From Antedon mediterranea (Eukaryota > Echinodermata > Crinoidea > Comatulida > Antedonidae), in contig NC_092678.1 of the NCBI RefSeq assembly GCF_964355755.1, positions 14,544,922 to 14,608,921 of the forward strand: DNA of 64,000 bases, given 5' to 3'. Within the stretch, counting starts at the first letter, position 1. Each line of letters opens with the position of its first letter. The notes below the pieces were generated by a model. It made no database searches, had not been told where the DNA came from, and worked only from the letters and a program-made list of their open reading frames with translations. Position numbers and translations under genes: made by a program. Of the stretch, positions 1 to 10,879 are shown one piece after another.

Positions 1-28
1 CAATAATATTATACAATTATTGTATAGT

Positions 29-200
29 AAACAAATAATGAATGTTTATCAGTGTAATGGTCCAAATAATGGTACGAGATGAATGATGAAAGGTTTTATT
101 TCAACGAGGCAATGAGCCGAGTTGAAATATAACCTTTCATCATTCACCAAGTGCCATTATTTGTACCATTACACAAATACAAAACATTCATTATTTGTTT
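29..200. repeat. Near-perfect palindrome, MITE-like hairpin
   Basis: The two halves are reverse complements over about 80 bases each (AAACAAATAATGAATG at the left, CATTCATTATTTGTTT at the right), around a loop near GAGGCAATGAGCC. Such foldback structures are usually non-autonomous DNA transposons or their relics. No clear target-site duplication was found. Confidence 0.7.
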
Positions 201-207
201 TATAAAA

Positions 208-868
208 CATCTAAATAAATTCCTGTCATTTCAATCAAATAAGGTAGCCCTAGCCAAGGTCTACTACATTACATTCACATTGATTAAAAAAAGGTAACAT
301 TTGGTTTTTAATAATTTTATATTAAATGTTATATTTATATGAATTTTATAAACACACCGACTTTAATTATGTCAACAAACGACCAAACAGGCCTAGCAAG
401 TCTAAAACGACTAGGCTAGACCTAGCCTAATACTAGCATGGCCTAGGCCTAGAGTGGTGGTGTTTACAAACGAAACTGAGACCAGACGAAAGGTGGCGCT
501 GTTGTATTTCACAGTACAGAGCCATATTACAGCTGCAGTATATTATCTAACATGTAATTTGTATACAGTACCATTTTTTTTTCTTCCACGAAACGATTTT
601 TTTTTCGTAAACAAATCAAAAATGTTCAAAAGAGAAACAAAACTAAGGCCATACGACAGGTGGCGCTGTTGTATTTTACAGTACATAGCCATATTGCAGT
701 ATATCTAAAATTTAGGGTCTAGATTGTTGTTTTCGTCCGCAAAACGTTTTTTTTTTGTACACAAAAAAGTTTTAAAAAGTACTATTAAACGATCGTTTAA
801 TAGTGCGTACTATTGCACGCCATGTGACCAACATTCGTCCAATCAAATGACAGGAATTTATTTAGGTG
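208..868. mobile_element. hAT-like non-autonomous DNA transposon (MITE)
   Basis: The ends are inverted repeats (CATCTAAATAAATTCCTGTC at the left, and the complement starting CACCTAAATAAATTCC at the right). The flanks are TTATAAAA (200-207) and TTATATAA (869-876), an 8-base duplication with one mismatch, as hAT elements make. Inside, a segment with GGTGGCGCTGTTGTATTT occurs twice (about 491 and 660). There is no transposase frame. It ends a few bases before an ankyrin exon remnant and may have cut that exon. Confidence 0.55.
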
Positions 869-882
869 TTATATAATATAAT

Positions 883-918
883 ATACAGCATGGCGTAGCA
901 TTAACATCACAAAATAAG
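883..918 (+). CDS. 3' remnant of an ankyrin-repeat exon
   Basis: The last 12 codons of an ankyrin exon are readable (IQHGVALTSQNK), followed by the donor GTAACA. They match the ends of the intact exons at 5085 and 5821. The first two thirds of the exon are absent. In their place lies the MITE that ends at 868. The copy is therefore probably dead, unless the 5' part lies left of the window. Confidence 0.6.
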
Positions 919-1095
919 GTAACATACAATAGTAGGTCTATTATGCCAGTATTAATACAACACTAGCAATAACCAGTGCTCCGCACGGTCTTTTTTTACC
1001 TTAATATGTTGTTATATACTTTGCATGAGCAAGTATAATAACAGCGCACTTTGATAAAAGTACTTTGACAAATTATTAAAATAAAAAAAAATAAA

Positions 1096-2250
1096 TACAA
1101 TTCGGAACTACTGTATTTACGGCCATTGGATTCTAATACACTATTCCCTGACATCAATATATGTAGGCTAAACAATTAAAGCAATAGTACAGTGGATATG
1201 GAACTTTGACTTTTCAATTGACTGAAAAATAAAAGACGCTAAAGAAAAATTGTGCTGTGTACATTAGATGATGCGCGTAAACACATACCGAAAGTATAAA
1301 CATGCCAAACTATGTTATTTTGAGTGTTTTTTGTGGTGTAATAATTATTTGATACGTATAGATAAACAAAATTCGAATAAAAAACACATTGCTGCGGAAA
1401 CACGAAGTACGTTTTTTCATTTACATTTATTTTTATTTCACTGGTTTTGATAATTTGCAATGTTTTTGTATGGGAAATTTGTTACGTACTTGCTACTTTT
1501 GTTATTAAAGTTTGTTCTACCAGAAATCCGTGAAATCTTAATAATTATTTGCATGGCATGATTATTAAGTATAATAAAAGCGTACTTTTCCTGGCCACGA
1601 TATTTCTTTTTGTACATATGTTGGGGACCCCTTATGACACGTCACAAAATAAACATGACTATACATTAATCATCTCCATAAGCTACGTTAGAAATGAGCT
1701 AACAATTCGCTAATACAAAGATTTTCTGTCGAGCTGTCTGTGTAGTCTAGTGGATTAGGCTATGGACTTTACATGTCAATGTATGAGGTTCTTTTTACTT
1801 TATAGTGAAAGATAGATTTTTAGAGGGTTAGGTTAAGTTATATTTAGGAACTTAAGTAGTTCGGCTATCTTTCACATAAGGGGCCCCATTTCTGTACGAA
1901 AGAAAAAATCGCTTCCCAGCCCCTGATAAATTGTTTTTTGTTTTTTTTTTACAAAAAAAGTTGTCAACAATGCAATTCGGAACAAATAACGGCCATTGAT
2001 TTTGTTCTACACGGAGTATTCCTTTACTTTGAAATATCTGTAAGCTGCAAAATGAAAGCAATACTGGATTTGGGGTGCGCCTCAGAAAGTGACAACGTAC
2101 ATGAGCGGGAGAGACTTCTGTCAACCCGTCGGCAGAGATTAAAACATTTTAACTCACACAAAAAGTAGTCGAAATTAGATGATGCGCTCGGACACAATCA
2201 TTATGGGTGTATTTTTTGTTGATATTTGATATTTAGCGGAAACACAATTA
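1096..2250. repeat. Diverged direct duplication in intron-like sequence
   Basis: Sequence from about 1096-1410 recurs at about 1972-2250 in the same order: CAATTCGGAAC plus ACGGCCATTG, then TTAGATGATGCGC, then GCGGAAACAC. The spacing of about 0.9 kb resembles that of the exon-intron units further right, so this is probably an older tandem copy whose exon is lost. No coding frame is supported here. Confidence 0.5.
1598..1911. mobile_element. Short MITE related to the element at 22572
   Basis: The left end (CGATAT, then GTACATATGTTGGGGACCCC) and the right end (GGGGCCCC, then GTACGAAAG, AAAAAATCG) are inverted copies. The left end also carries the ACGTCACAAAATAAACATGA block found in the terminal repeats of the 944-base element at 22572-23515. 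It is a diverged, internally deleted member of the same family. Confidence 0.55.
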
Positions 2251-2558
2251 TCATTTGGATTCGTTTTATTTGTGTGTGTGTGTGTGTTTTTTCTATATTT
2301 TTGTGTGTATATATCTTTTTACTAGTTTTGTAATTACATTGTGGTTTAGTTTTGATTTTATCTTTAAACGGTGATACTTAAGTATTAAGCCTACACATGT
2401 CGCGGATTGAATTCGAACCTCCTATGCATTGATATCAATGGTCACGGCGATGTGTACGGGGTGCCGTTTGGGAAATTAATCATTAATAATGAATCACCTT
2501 AAACAGACCTGGTTTATTATTCTTTGATTATTATTTCTTTGATTTATTTATGATGGGT

Positions 2559-2840
2559 TTTCATTTCATTTCATTTCATTTATTTCGTCTCACATAATTA
2601 TAACAAAATATAACAAACAATGAAAAGAGACAGGACTCCCAAAAGCGAACACAATCAAACTATCAAGTGGGTCTCCAAGGCAAAACAAATCATCCAACAA
2701 CAAAATACAAAACTACAACATTTAAAACAACGTGAAGATTAAAAAGTACAAAATATCTGTACAATAGTTACCCAATTAGAAGGGGGGGGGGGGTTACTAT
2801 TACAGTAGTGGGTTACTATACTAATCTTAAATTAGGCACT
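2559..2840 (-). mobile_element. 3' end of a CR1-like LINE
   Basis: A (CATTT)n run at 2559-2585 is followed by non-coding sequence. Read on the minus strand this is a LINE 3' untranslated region ending in an (AAATG)n tail, the same arrangement as at 10880. A G homopolymer follows at 2780-2792. No coding part of this copy remains. Confidence 0.5.
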
Positions 2841-2852
2841 TGAAAATAGCAC

Positions 2853-3290
2853 TTGAGAAATACAGCTGCTAGGATTATAACAGGGACAGTCACATTTCAA
2901 CACATCACTGCAGTTTTACAGGAGTTGCATTGGCTCCCTATTTGGTATAGGAGTATTTTCAAGATACTCCTGATTACATTCAATACACTAAATGGTGAAC
3001 GTCCACAGTACCTTCGTGAGCTACTCATTTGGTACATACCTTCTCGAAGACTTCGATCCGGTGACAAGTGTCTCCTCGTTGAGCCCAGATCTGCACGTTC
3101 ATGGGGTGATAGATCTTTTTCTGTTTCAGCTCCTTGTCTGTGGAATCGGTTACATTTACACATTCGTTCAAGCCAGACGCATGTAGCTATCAATACGGAC
3201 TGCATCGCTGAAAGATTTAAAAAAATAAAAAATTCGCGCGCTGTCACGATCTTTTTCTCTTTTAAGCTCTGCCTTCTCATTTGCATGTAA
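2853..3290 (+). pseudogene. C-terminal fragment of a LINE reverse transcriptase (L2/CR1 type)
   Basis: The open frame gives 145 residues containing NTAARIITG, LQELHWLPIWYRSIFKILL, LNGERPQYLREL and the LLVEPRSARSWGDRSFSV region. This order is typical of the region after the reverse transcriptase in L2/CR1-type LINEs. The catalytic domain and endonuclease are absent, so this is a 5'-truncated dead copy. The last ~20 codons look like read-through. It is unrelated to the neighbouring ankyrin exons. Confidence 0.75.
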
Positions 3291-3324
3291 AAATGTTCTG
3301 TCTTACGCTTGATTAGGCTCAGCA

Positions 3325-3548
3325 CACAAAATGAATTTTGTCGACACAAAATGAATTTTGTCTATAACAAAATTAATTTTGACGATACAAAATGAATTTT
3401 GACGATACAAAATGAATTTTGACAATACAAAATTAATTATGTCGATACAAAATGAATGGTGTCGATACAAAATGAATGTTGACGATACAAAATGAATTTT
3501 GTCGATACAAAATGAATGTTGTCGATACAAAATGAATTTTGTCAACAC
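3325..3548. repeat. Tandem 20-base repeat with palindromic unit
   Basis: Eleven full copies plus a partial one of ACAAAATGAATTTTGTCGAT follow each other with small changes. The core ACAAAATGAATTTTGT is nearly self-complementary, so each unit can fold and the array can form many cruciforms. The open frame through it is an artefact of the repeat. Confidence 0.9.
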
Positions 3549-4133
3549 AAAAATTACTATGCCTACATAGACGTAGAGTAATGTCCCGAACGGCGCCCCG
3601 TAGATTTTCTCACTGAGCCAAACATGTGTGTATAATATAATGTGTGTGTACAAACGATTATGCCATAGTATAAATAAGTGCGTTTTGTCAATTATGAAAT
3701 CATTATTATAATCGATTGTCATTCACACATTTGTATTACAATTATAGTAGTTCTTCAATCTATCTGTCTATTTGGTCTAACTGGTTAGAATATAATTATT
3801 ATTCTTGAACTTATTTCATTTGGTCTTAATATATATTTAGAAGTAGAATTACTTTTTAAATTCAATCATGTACAATAAGTACGAAGCAAAAAAGTACTTA
3901 CTGTACTATGTTGTACACTATTGTTGTTGTTGTTAGTTGTGTTTACGTTGATCAACACGGCATGGTATAGGCTGGGTGAATGTATATTAACTATTTTTTA
4001 AGTTTTTTACAGAAGATTTTGTCAAAGAAATGTAGAATTTACGACCACTATAACTTTGACATAACAAAAAAATACGATTGCATTACAGCTTAAATTGCTA
4101 TTGTTAAATTACATGATTATGGTTCCTTTCTAG

Positions 4134-4235
4134 TATGGATAAACTACACTACAAATGTATTTGCGATATTCTAACCCTACAACATAAACAGTGTGTCTCA
4201 TATAGCATGGCACACAAGTTACATCACAAAATGTA
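4134..4235 (+). pseudogene. Degenerate ankyrin-repeat exon
   Basis: This follows CTTTCTAG like the intact exons and aligns with them from end to end (CTACACTACAAATGTATTTG, CATATAGCATGGC, ACATCACAAAATG). It has lost the reading frame, contains stops, and its donor has changed from AG|GTAAT to TA|GTAAT. It is a dead copy within the tandem units. Confidence 0.7.
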
Positions 4236-4329
4236 GTAATACACATACAATCTTAGTGGTCTTTATTTATAATGTCGTTATTATAAACAAGGCCAACAGC
4301 CATAAGTCGCGTGCTAAAACGCATAGTGA

Positions 4330-4374
4330 TACCGGACCGACAGACAGACCGACAGACCGACAGACAGACTGACA
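4330..4374. repeat. Simple GACC/GACA repeat
   Basis: An irregular run of GACCGACAGACA lies in the intron between two ankyrin units. Confidence 0.85.
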
Positions 4375-5084
4375 TAGTGAACTATAGAGTTGCGTCCATG
4401 GGACTAAAAACAGTAGGCCTATCATATCCAGCAAACATCTCTATTTCTTTTATAATAATATGTCATTTATAATTAATATTCATCATTTTGAATTATATAT
4501 TTCGAATTTCAGAAGCAATTATGCCTAATTAATGAAACAATAAATAAAGACCTGCCATAAACGACATGTGTTTTTAGAAACAATATTAGGCCTACATTAC
4601 ATAAAGTAAATTATGACATCTTTATAATCGATTGTCATTCACACATAATGTATTACAATTATAGTAGCACTTTAATTTATCAGTCTAGTTTGTTTAAGTT
4701 GGTTTAAATAATATAATAATTAACTCTTGAAATAATTTTATTTTGGTCCTATTTTATATAAATGCGTACATTTTCTTTTTTGATTCAATCAAATACGATA
4801 GATAAGTACGAAATAAAAAAGTGTTTACTATGACGTTTTGCAAGTCGACTGATTGTTAGTTGCGTTGACGTTGGTCAGTACGACATGCTATATGTAACAA
4901 GCCAGATGTGTTGTAATTAAGTACGCATGCATTTAGCTGATTTTTATTGTTTTGTACACACAGAAGATTTTGTCATGACAATGTAGAATGTACAACCATT
5001 ATCAATGTGACATAAGTGAAAAATATTATTACATAACTGCTGGAATGTATATTTATAAACTTCATGATTATGTTTTCTTTCTAG

Positions 5085-5189
5085 TCTGGAGACACTCCAC
5101 TACATATGTATTTACGTCAAAAATATCCTACAAAAGAAATATTGAATTGTCTCATACAGCATGGCAAACCACTAACATCACAAACTAAG
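5085..5189 (+). CDS. Ankyrin-repeat exon (35 codons, phase 0)
   Basis: The exon is bounded by TTTCTTTCTAG and GTAATG and is open through all 35 codons (SGDTPLHMYL at the start, GKPLTSQTK at the end). TPLH, a hydrophobic helix (EILNCLIQHG) and the closing turn are the marks of one ankyrin repeat, a protein-binding helix-loop-helix unit. The repeat is two residues longer than the usual 33, with the extra length between the two helices. Exon length is divisible by three and both ends are phase 0, so exons can be added or lost without a frameshift. The start codon and the other domains of the protein are not visible. Confidence 0.8.
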
Positions 5190-5820
5190 GTAATGCACAG
5201 TATAGGTTCCAGCTACATGTCTATTTAATTTTTCTCATTTAGTTTTAATAACCATTTATAATTATTATTAATTATTTAGAATCATGTATTGCAAATTTTA
5301 AAAACACTTCTTGAATGAAAATATAAATTTTAAAAAAATATAACATATATTTTGTAGACATGCCATGAACGACATGTGTGTGTTGAAACAACATTGTATA
5401 ACTAAGTGCGTCTTGCCAATTATGACATCATATAATCGATTGTTATTATTTACACATTTGTATTCCAATTATAGTACGGTAGTCCTTCATATTTTCAGTA
5501 TGTATTGTAATGCGATATTTATCTAGCGCTTTTTCATGAAGATCAGATGACTGTGAACTTAGATGTTACACTTTTTCAACAACATTTTTCTCCCCGTATA
5601 ATTATGTATATTTTTTTAAGCTGGTTAGAATACAATTATTAACTATTAAAATATTTTGCTGTAAATAAGGTGCGAATGAATTTAGCTAGCGGTTTGTTTT
5701 TATTTTGTACACTCAGAAGATGTTGTCATAATAATGTAGATTTTACAACCATTATTAATTAAGATAGCATTACAGCTGGAATTGAATTTTATAAAGTATA
5801 TGATTATGATTTCTTTCTAG

Positions 5821-5925
5821 GATGGAAATACTCCTCTCCATGTGTATTTAAACAATTTCAAGCCTACAACAGAAATAGTCACTTATATCATACAGCAAGG
5901 CGCATCATTAGCATCGCAAAATGAG
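5821..5925 (+). CDS. Ankyrin-repeat exon (35 codons, phase 0)
   Basis: This follows TTTCTTTCTAG and precedes GTAATG. It reads DGNTPLHVYL at the start, then TEIVTYIIQQGASLASQNE, with no stop, and is the closest copy in the window to the general ankyrin consensus. Same phase and length as the exon at 5085, from which it was probably duplicated. It is the last exon of the left cluster. The next recognisable one is 37 kb away at 43323. Confidence 0.82.
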
Positions 5926-6671
5926 GTAATGCACAATTTTAGTAAGTCTATTGTGCAATTATTATGAAAACAATATCGGTTCCAGCAAACATATCTATCC
6001 CATTTATGAGTCTCATTCATATTTAATAATATTAATTACTTATAATTATTTATTGTGAATTTTAGAAGCAGTTACTGACAAACTTTATTAATACAGTTTC
6101 TTATTTTCAGAATGATATATAAATCTGTAGTAGATATGACATTAACCTTCCGGAGTGCAAAAAATATAAGATTTATCTTGCGTTGAAAGTTATACAAATA
6201 CACATGAATAATTCAAAGCACATTAACTAGGTTGTATGATATCATTCCTAATCATACAATCAATTTCATTTTGCAATATCTTCATCTTAAACGGATTTTC
6301 CCTAAATATATTTTATTTTACTGGTGGATAATCAAAGGATTGTATGTTGTTTTTCACTATTAGTTGTTCAACCTGAAACATCTGAAACTGCATATTTCCA
6401 AATATCAAAATAACAATTTCAACTTTCTGATCACGAAAACAATGACAACATTTGTGTCCAAAAATATTTACCTGATAAATCTTAAATTTAAAGAAAACAA
6501 TTGTAAAATTGTCTGCCAGACAAGGAATAAGTGAAACCATTATTTTCTTTCATTTTTTTTTCTTATGGAAGTGAATAATTTAATTAAAACTGCAAAATGG
6601 CATATTCAAAATCTGACTTTATAACTTTTTATTTTTCATCATTTTTGGAGTAATACATCTTTAATTAATAA
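5926..6671. other. Non-coding stretch, nothing recognised
   Basis: AT-rich sequence after the last exon of the left cluster. The short open frames lack any family signature. I see no repeat structure until the Helentron-like end at 6672. Confidence 0.5.
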
Positions 6672-8070
6672 CTAGACATAGAACTCGTCACTTGAGGACG
6701 AGTTTGGTTATCCGCCTGCAACAAAACGTACCTTGCGTATTTAAGTACTCTTCAGTTATGACTTTTCCAAAAAGTAACCTATTTAAAATCGAAACTGCCC
6801 CAGTGTAATAACCAAACAAATCCTTTTACTTAATTGGTTTCCCGTGACGGGATTCGATCCCGGTACCTCTGATACCAAAGTCGGTTGCACTACATATTGA
6901 GCCATATGAGAACCTGCCGAAGAAAATCTAAAGAAAGATGCCTCGTTCATTCGGTATGTCGTGAACCCCTCGATGCAAATTGATTATTACATACCAAACT
7001 AAATCATAATTTTTACTATGATGAAATCTTCACAAATTTTAAACACTGACATTATTATATAAGTGCATACTTTCAAGTTTTATATATTAACATGTGAATG
7101 AAAAAGATAAACGTTATGTTTATTGTTTTGCTCTTTGAATATGTTATTGTTGGTTTGATTGTAAATATTTCAAAACTATAATAAATCACACCTATATTTC
7201 TTCCACTGCAAGAAAATAAAATAAAAAATGGGGGTAACCTTGCATTCTGATGACCTATATGGTTTTTAAAAGTAGACTGCCTTATACAAGCTTTGCTTTT
7301 TAGGAATGTTGCCCCTCTTATTTTAATAATTTTTACTGTTAATTTTTATTTTCTATGAAAGACAAGAGAAATAAATGTTACTTTGATTGATTGTTACTTT
7401 GATTGATTGATTGATTGATTGACATATTTTGCAACATTTTCAACATTTTTTTTACGTACGCAACCAGTCATATTTAAAGTGCTCGTAGAACGTCATTTCG
7501 AGTTGACTAGTGAATAAAATAACATAAAATTGTAAACGAATGTTTGAAAAACACAATATATGTAAAAGAAATGCTAATACGCGTTCCCTGCGCCGTGCGC
7601 GCGTAAAATGTGCGAACCAATGGGAAGTTTCTAAACGCTTGAAATGACCTGAGACGTGCTCTAATTTAATCAGAAATTGATTTGAAGCATTTTAAAAATT
7701 CTAACGCCGTTTACGCGCACACTTTCTAAGGTTACATGCCATTTTTAATACATAGAAAGTTAGCGTATGATATAAATTAAACTTTGGCTAAGTTTCAATT
7801 AAACATGTTATTTGGTTTTTGACCTATGTTAAATACGCGAAATTTATAAAATCACGCGAAAGTCACGTTGCGCAATTGCAAAGGTCGTGAAAACCTTCAC
7901 TGCACAACTTCACGTGAATGGCGATATGTAGAGAAAGTTACGAAACGTTATGTTTGCAAGTTTTAGGGTTACGCGTGACACAAAAATTACAGAAAGAAGA
8001 ATAGGGAAAAAAAAATATGAGTTCGTACAATCACAAGAGGTTATCCAGCTACTTCGTTGCGGATAACCAA
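6672..8070 (-). mobile_element. Helentron-like non-autonomous rolling-circle element
   Basis: On the minus strand the 5' end is TTGGTTATCCGC, followed by a hairpin (GGTTATCC paired with GGATAACC). The 3' end has the inverted copy GCGGATAACCAA placed inward, then a hairpin (AACTCGT 6682-6688 with ACGAGTT 6698-6704), then CTAG (6672-6675), with T following. Asymmetric terminal repeats, a subterminal hairpin, a CTAG end and insertion at T are known marks of Helentron/Helitron2 elements. No Rep/helicase frame is visible. The interior has CGCG-rich motifs shared with the copy at 54857. A (TTGA)n run lies at 7378-7422. Confidence 0.65.
6841..6913 (-). other. tRNA-like sequence (SINE head or tRNA relic)
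   Basis: On the minus strand it has a box A-like TGGCTCAATATGTAG and a box B-like GGGATCGAATCCC with a paired T arm. The acceptor stem pairs only in part. It lies inside the Helentron-like element, so it was probably carried along or inserted. Confidence 0.45.
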
Positions 8071-8326
8071 CTAGATTTGAACTCGTCACTACGGACGAGT
8101 TAGGTTATCCGCAGCGCAAACGCCACGTGCATTAGAATATTGCGCACAATACAACGATTATGCAATTGAAAAAATGTTAATGCGCTCTCTGTTTTACGTC
8201 ACGTCTAAGTATATACAGTATACACTATATTATACTGTATACGTACTACATATAGTGCAGAATAGGTGAAAATAAGTGACCAAAGTTATTACGTTACGCA
8301 AACTTTTAATAGCATTAGACATAGGT
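8071..8326 (-). mobile_element. Truncated second Helentron-like copy, joined head to tail
   Basis: CTAG (8071-8074), the hairpin AACTCGT/ACGAGTT (8080-8086, 8095-8101) and TAGGTTATCCGC form a complete 3' end on the minus strand. It abuts the 5' end of the element at 6672-8070 without any spacer. Its own 5' end is missing: the sequence runs into the inverted arm starting at 8327. Confidence 0.6.
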
Positions 8327-9605
8327 AATAATAATAAATGCAATTGGAATTACTAATATTATGTAAACAATACAAAATTAAGTTAAATTCACAGGCCGAT
8401 ATTATTTTATTATTATAAGTAAATCTGTTTTTGAATGAGAAAAAGCCGCCCCAACCCAGATTTGAACCCAGCTATCAATAAAGCTATAAACAGAATAGAC
8501 CATTATTGTAGCCGGAATTTAGCGTAGACCTACTCGAGGGCTAGTAAGATTAGCTAGAAGAATACAGGTCAACCCGTACCAATTCCAACTCGTACCCAAA
8601 TTTTGTTTTACTCGTACCCGAAATGTCGGCTCACTCGCACTCATTAGGGCTGGCTCGTACTCTTCATGGACTGACCAGTACCCATGTTTAATGCTATTAA
8701 AAGTTTGGGTACAGGTTAGCCAAAGTTGGTACAATTTGACCAATTATTTGGGTACGGGTTAGCCAAATTGGGTACGAGTTGGCATGGGTACGGGTTGACC
8801 AGCACCCTAGAAAATGATAAGGGTCAACCCGTACCACTGTGCCAACTCGTTCCCATGCTAGAATACTACTTACAGGTTAGTTTAGCCTAGCTGGGCTAAC
8901 CAACCTCACCTCTCACATGCCCTGATAATTAGGCCGAAAAGGCGACCGAAATTACTGGAACCCTACCCTACTAGGCCTAGATAGTAGTGATCCGTAGTAC
9001 CATGGAACTATAATAAATGGTAGACGTACTAGTACTGTGTAGTATATGCTGCTCTACGAGGCCTTTTTATGCTCATAGGATGGCTTTTTTTGGGCGTCCC
9101 GATGTAGGCCTATGCCTATAACTAGGACAGATTTCCCATTCCTGCAGGCCTGTTAGCCTATGCTCTAGTAGATGGCAGGGTGTACCCTGGTCGATTCAAC
9201 CCTGGTCGACTCGTACCTATACCAACTCGTACTTAACTGCTTACCTAAACTCGTATCCAACCAAATAATTGGTTGAATTCCCGCTAGACTAATAGGCCTA
9301 GCCTAGCTACAATATTCATTATGCCCTGCTAAGAAGGTAGATGAGCTACTAAACTAATTACGTAATTCGTATAATAATAACAATAATTGACTATAAGGCC
9401 TAAACGCGGCGGAAAACACCTATCCATTCTTGCATGACAGTACGAAAACTGCCTATGGTTGTACATCATTGTAAATTGTCAACAGACACTGTGGTACAGA
9501 CAGTGTACCGTGTGTTAAAAGTACACCATTTATAGCAGACAGCAACGTGTATAACTTGCTATAGTTTTATAGATAGCACCTAGGGACAGTAGCAGAATCG
9601 GGTGG
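8327..9605. repeat. Left arm of a 1.27-kb inverted repeat
   Basis: This segment matches the reverse complement of 15221-16482 over its whole length with small changes (AATAATAATAAATGC outermost, CAGAATCGGGTGG innermost). It contains many scattered copies of ACTCGTACCC and its complement GGGTACGAGT, and near 8444-8470 the T-arm end of a tRNA-like sequence (CCCAACCCAGATTTGAACCC). No transposase frame is visible. Confidence 0.85.
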
Positions 9606-9654
9606 TTTTTTTGCTATGTAGAAAGATTGAAATATAAATAAATAAATTCCCACC

Positions 9655-10640
9655 TTTGTAAATGGAGGTTTCATGGCTGTCACTCTATCATGTGGTAAGT
9701 TGGCCATCTTCTGCTTCATTAGTTTTCCATATTGTCTTCTGCAGGGTACACAATTATAAATAATTTTCGTGCCAATGATTTTGCACCTATTATCAAATAT
9801 TTCTCTCTCAAAACAAAAATATCATATTCCTACCAGTATGTCCACCCATTTGGCGAATCTCTCTCAGTATTAATTTGGATGTTGTTTTTTTTTCTTGGCA
9901 ACATCATGGAAAATATTGGCAAGACCAAGGCAACCTCCGACCTTTTTAAGGCCATTCTCAAACAGTGGTTCTAGCTTATAGATTCGACTTGGTTTATCTA
10001 CTCTCTGCTGATTGTTGACATCAAGGCTGATGAATTCTTGTACGAATTTGATGATTAGTTGTTTCGCATATTGTAAATCATTGATAGTTAGATGTGTATT
10101 GGTGCTTTGTTTTGGGTTTTTTGTTCCTATTTCTTCTACTTTGTACCTTTCTATGCAGGATACACTTCACTCATACAAGATAGGCTACTGCTTTCTTTGT
10201 CTTGTACCCACTTGAATAGTGTTAAATAATTGACTCCAATGGGTGTTTAACTTCACATACTGTTATAAATCCTTTAACTTCTGGATCAGAAGGTTCAATT
10301 TCAGGTGCCGCAATCTTATTCGGCCAATTCTGCTCATCTTCCCACAAGAAGTTGGGTCCTCTCAACCATTTTTGTTCAATGTCTAAGCTTCTGAGATTTG
10401 TTCCTCTCGATGCTTTTGTAGCTGAGGTCTCCGTTTAATTTGCACACATACAAAAGGCTTGACTCTTCGTTAATTGTGTTATAAGTATTTAATAATTCTT
10501 CTGCCATTCTGTACACAACTGGTTCAGCGTCCAAATTCCTATCAGGCCACCACCAAAATCTTAGGAAATGTCTCTACTTCTTTGACACTTTCACTTTATA
10601 GAACATCGTTCCATATCACTCATCACTTCTGTAAAGAAAG
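9655..10640 (-). pseudogene. BEL/Pao retroelement, end of RT and start of integrase, broken
   Basis: Minus-strand translation in shifting frames gives, in order, an RT piece (HFLRFWWWPDRN, about 10600-10530), the RNase H/integrase linker (SRGTNLRSLD, WLRGPNFLWEDEQNWPNK, about 10410-10300) and the integrase zinc-binding end (CRRQYGKLMKQKMANLPHDR, about 9735-9670). These are hallmarks of BEL/Pao Pol. RNase H is largely deleted and the integrase DDE core is absent, since the element stops just inside the left arm. Several frameshifts and stops make it inactive. Confidence 0.7.
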
Positions 10641-10879
10641 TACTTTATAAGCACTGAGGTATGCTTGTGTTTTTTATATGATTTATTCAGCAGAAGAAAG
10701 ATTTCCTTCAAATCTGAAAGCATAAAAATATAAGTCATAACTTACATGTTAGAAACAAGAACTGACGTATAATTAAATAGCTGTTATATAACATTATTCT
10801 TAACATTTGTTCAATAACTCACTGTTTGTCAGGCAAATCCCTAGCATAAGCCTACTGTCACACGTCCGACCCATCAAAA

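Larger units (their letters stand above)
3638..5925 (+). repeat. Three tandem exon-intron units of the ankyrin gene
   Basis: The same ordered landmarks occur three times: ATAATCGATTGT (3708, 4624, 5434), then CAGAAGAT.TTGTCA (about 4010, 4965, 5713), then an ankyrin exon (4134, 5085, 5821). Exon spacing is 951 and 736 bases. Intron and exon were duplicated together. Confidence 0.75.

Noticed and set aside
9732-10215. Plus-strand frames of 80 and 67 codons
   Set aside because: They lie opposite the BEL/Pao integrase and RT relics on the minus strand.
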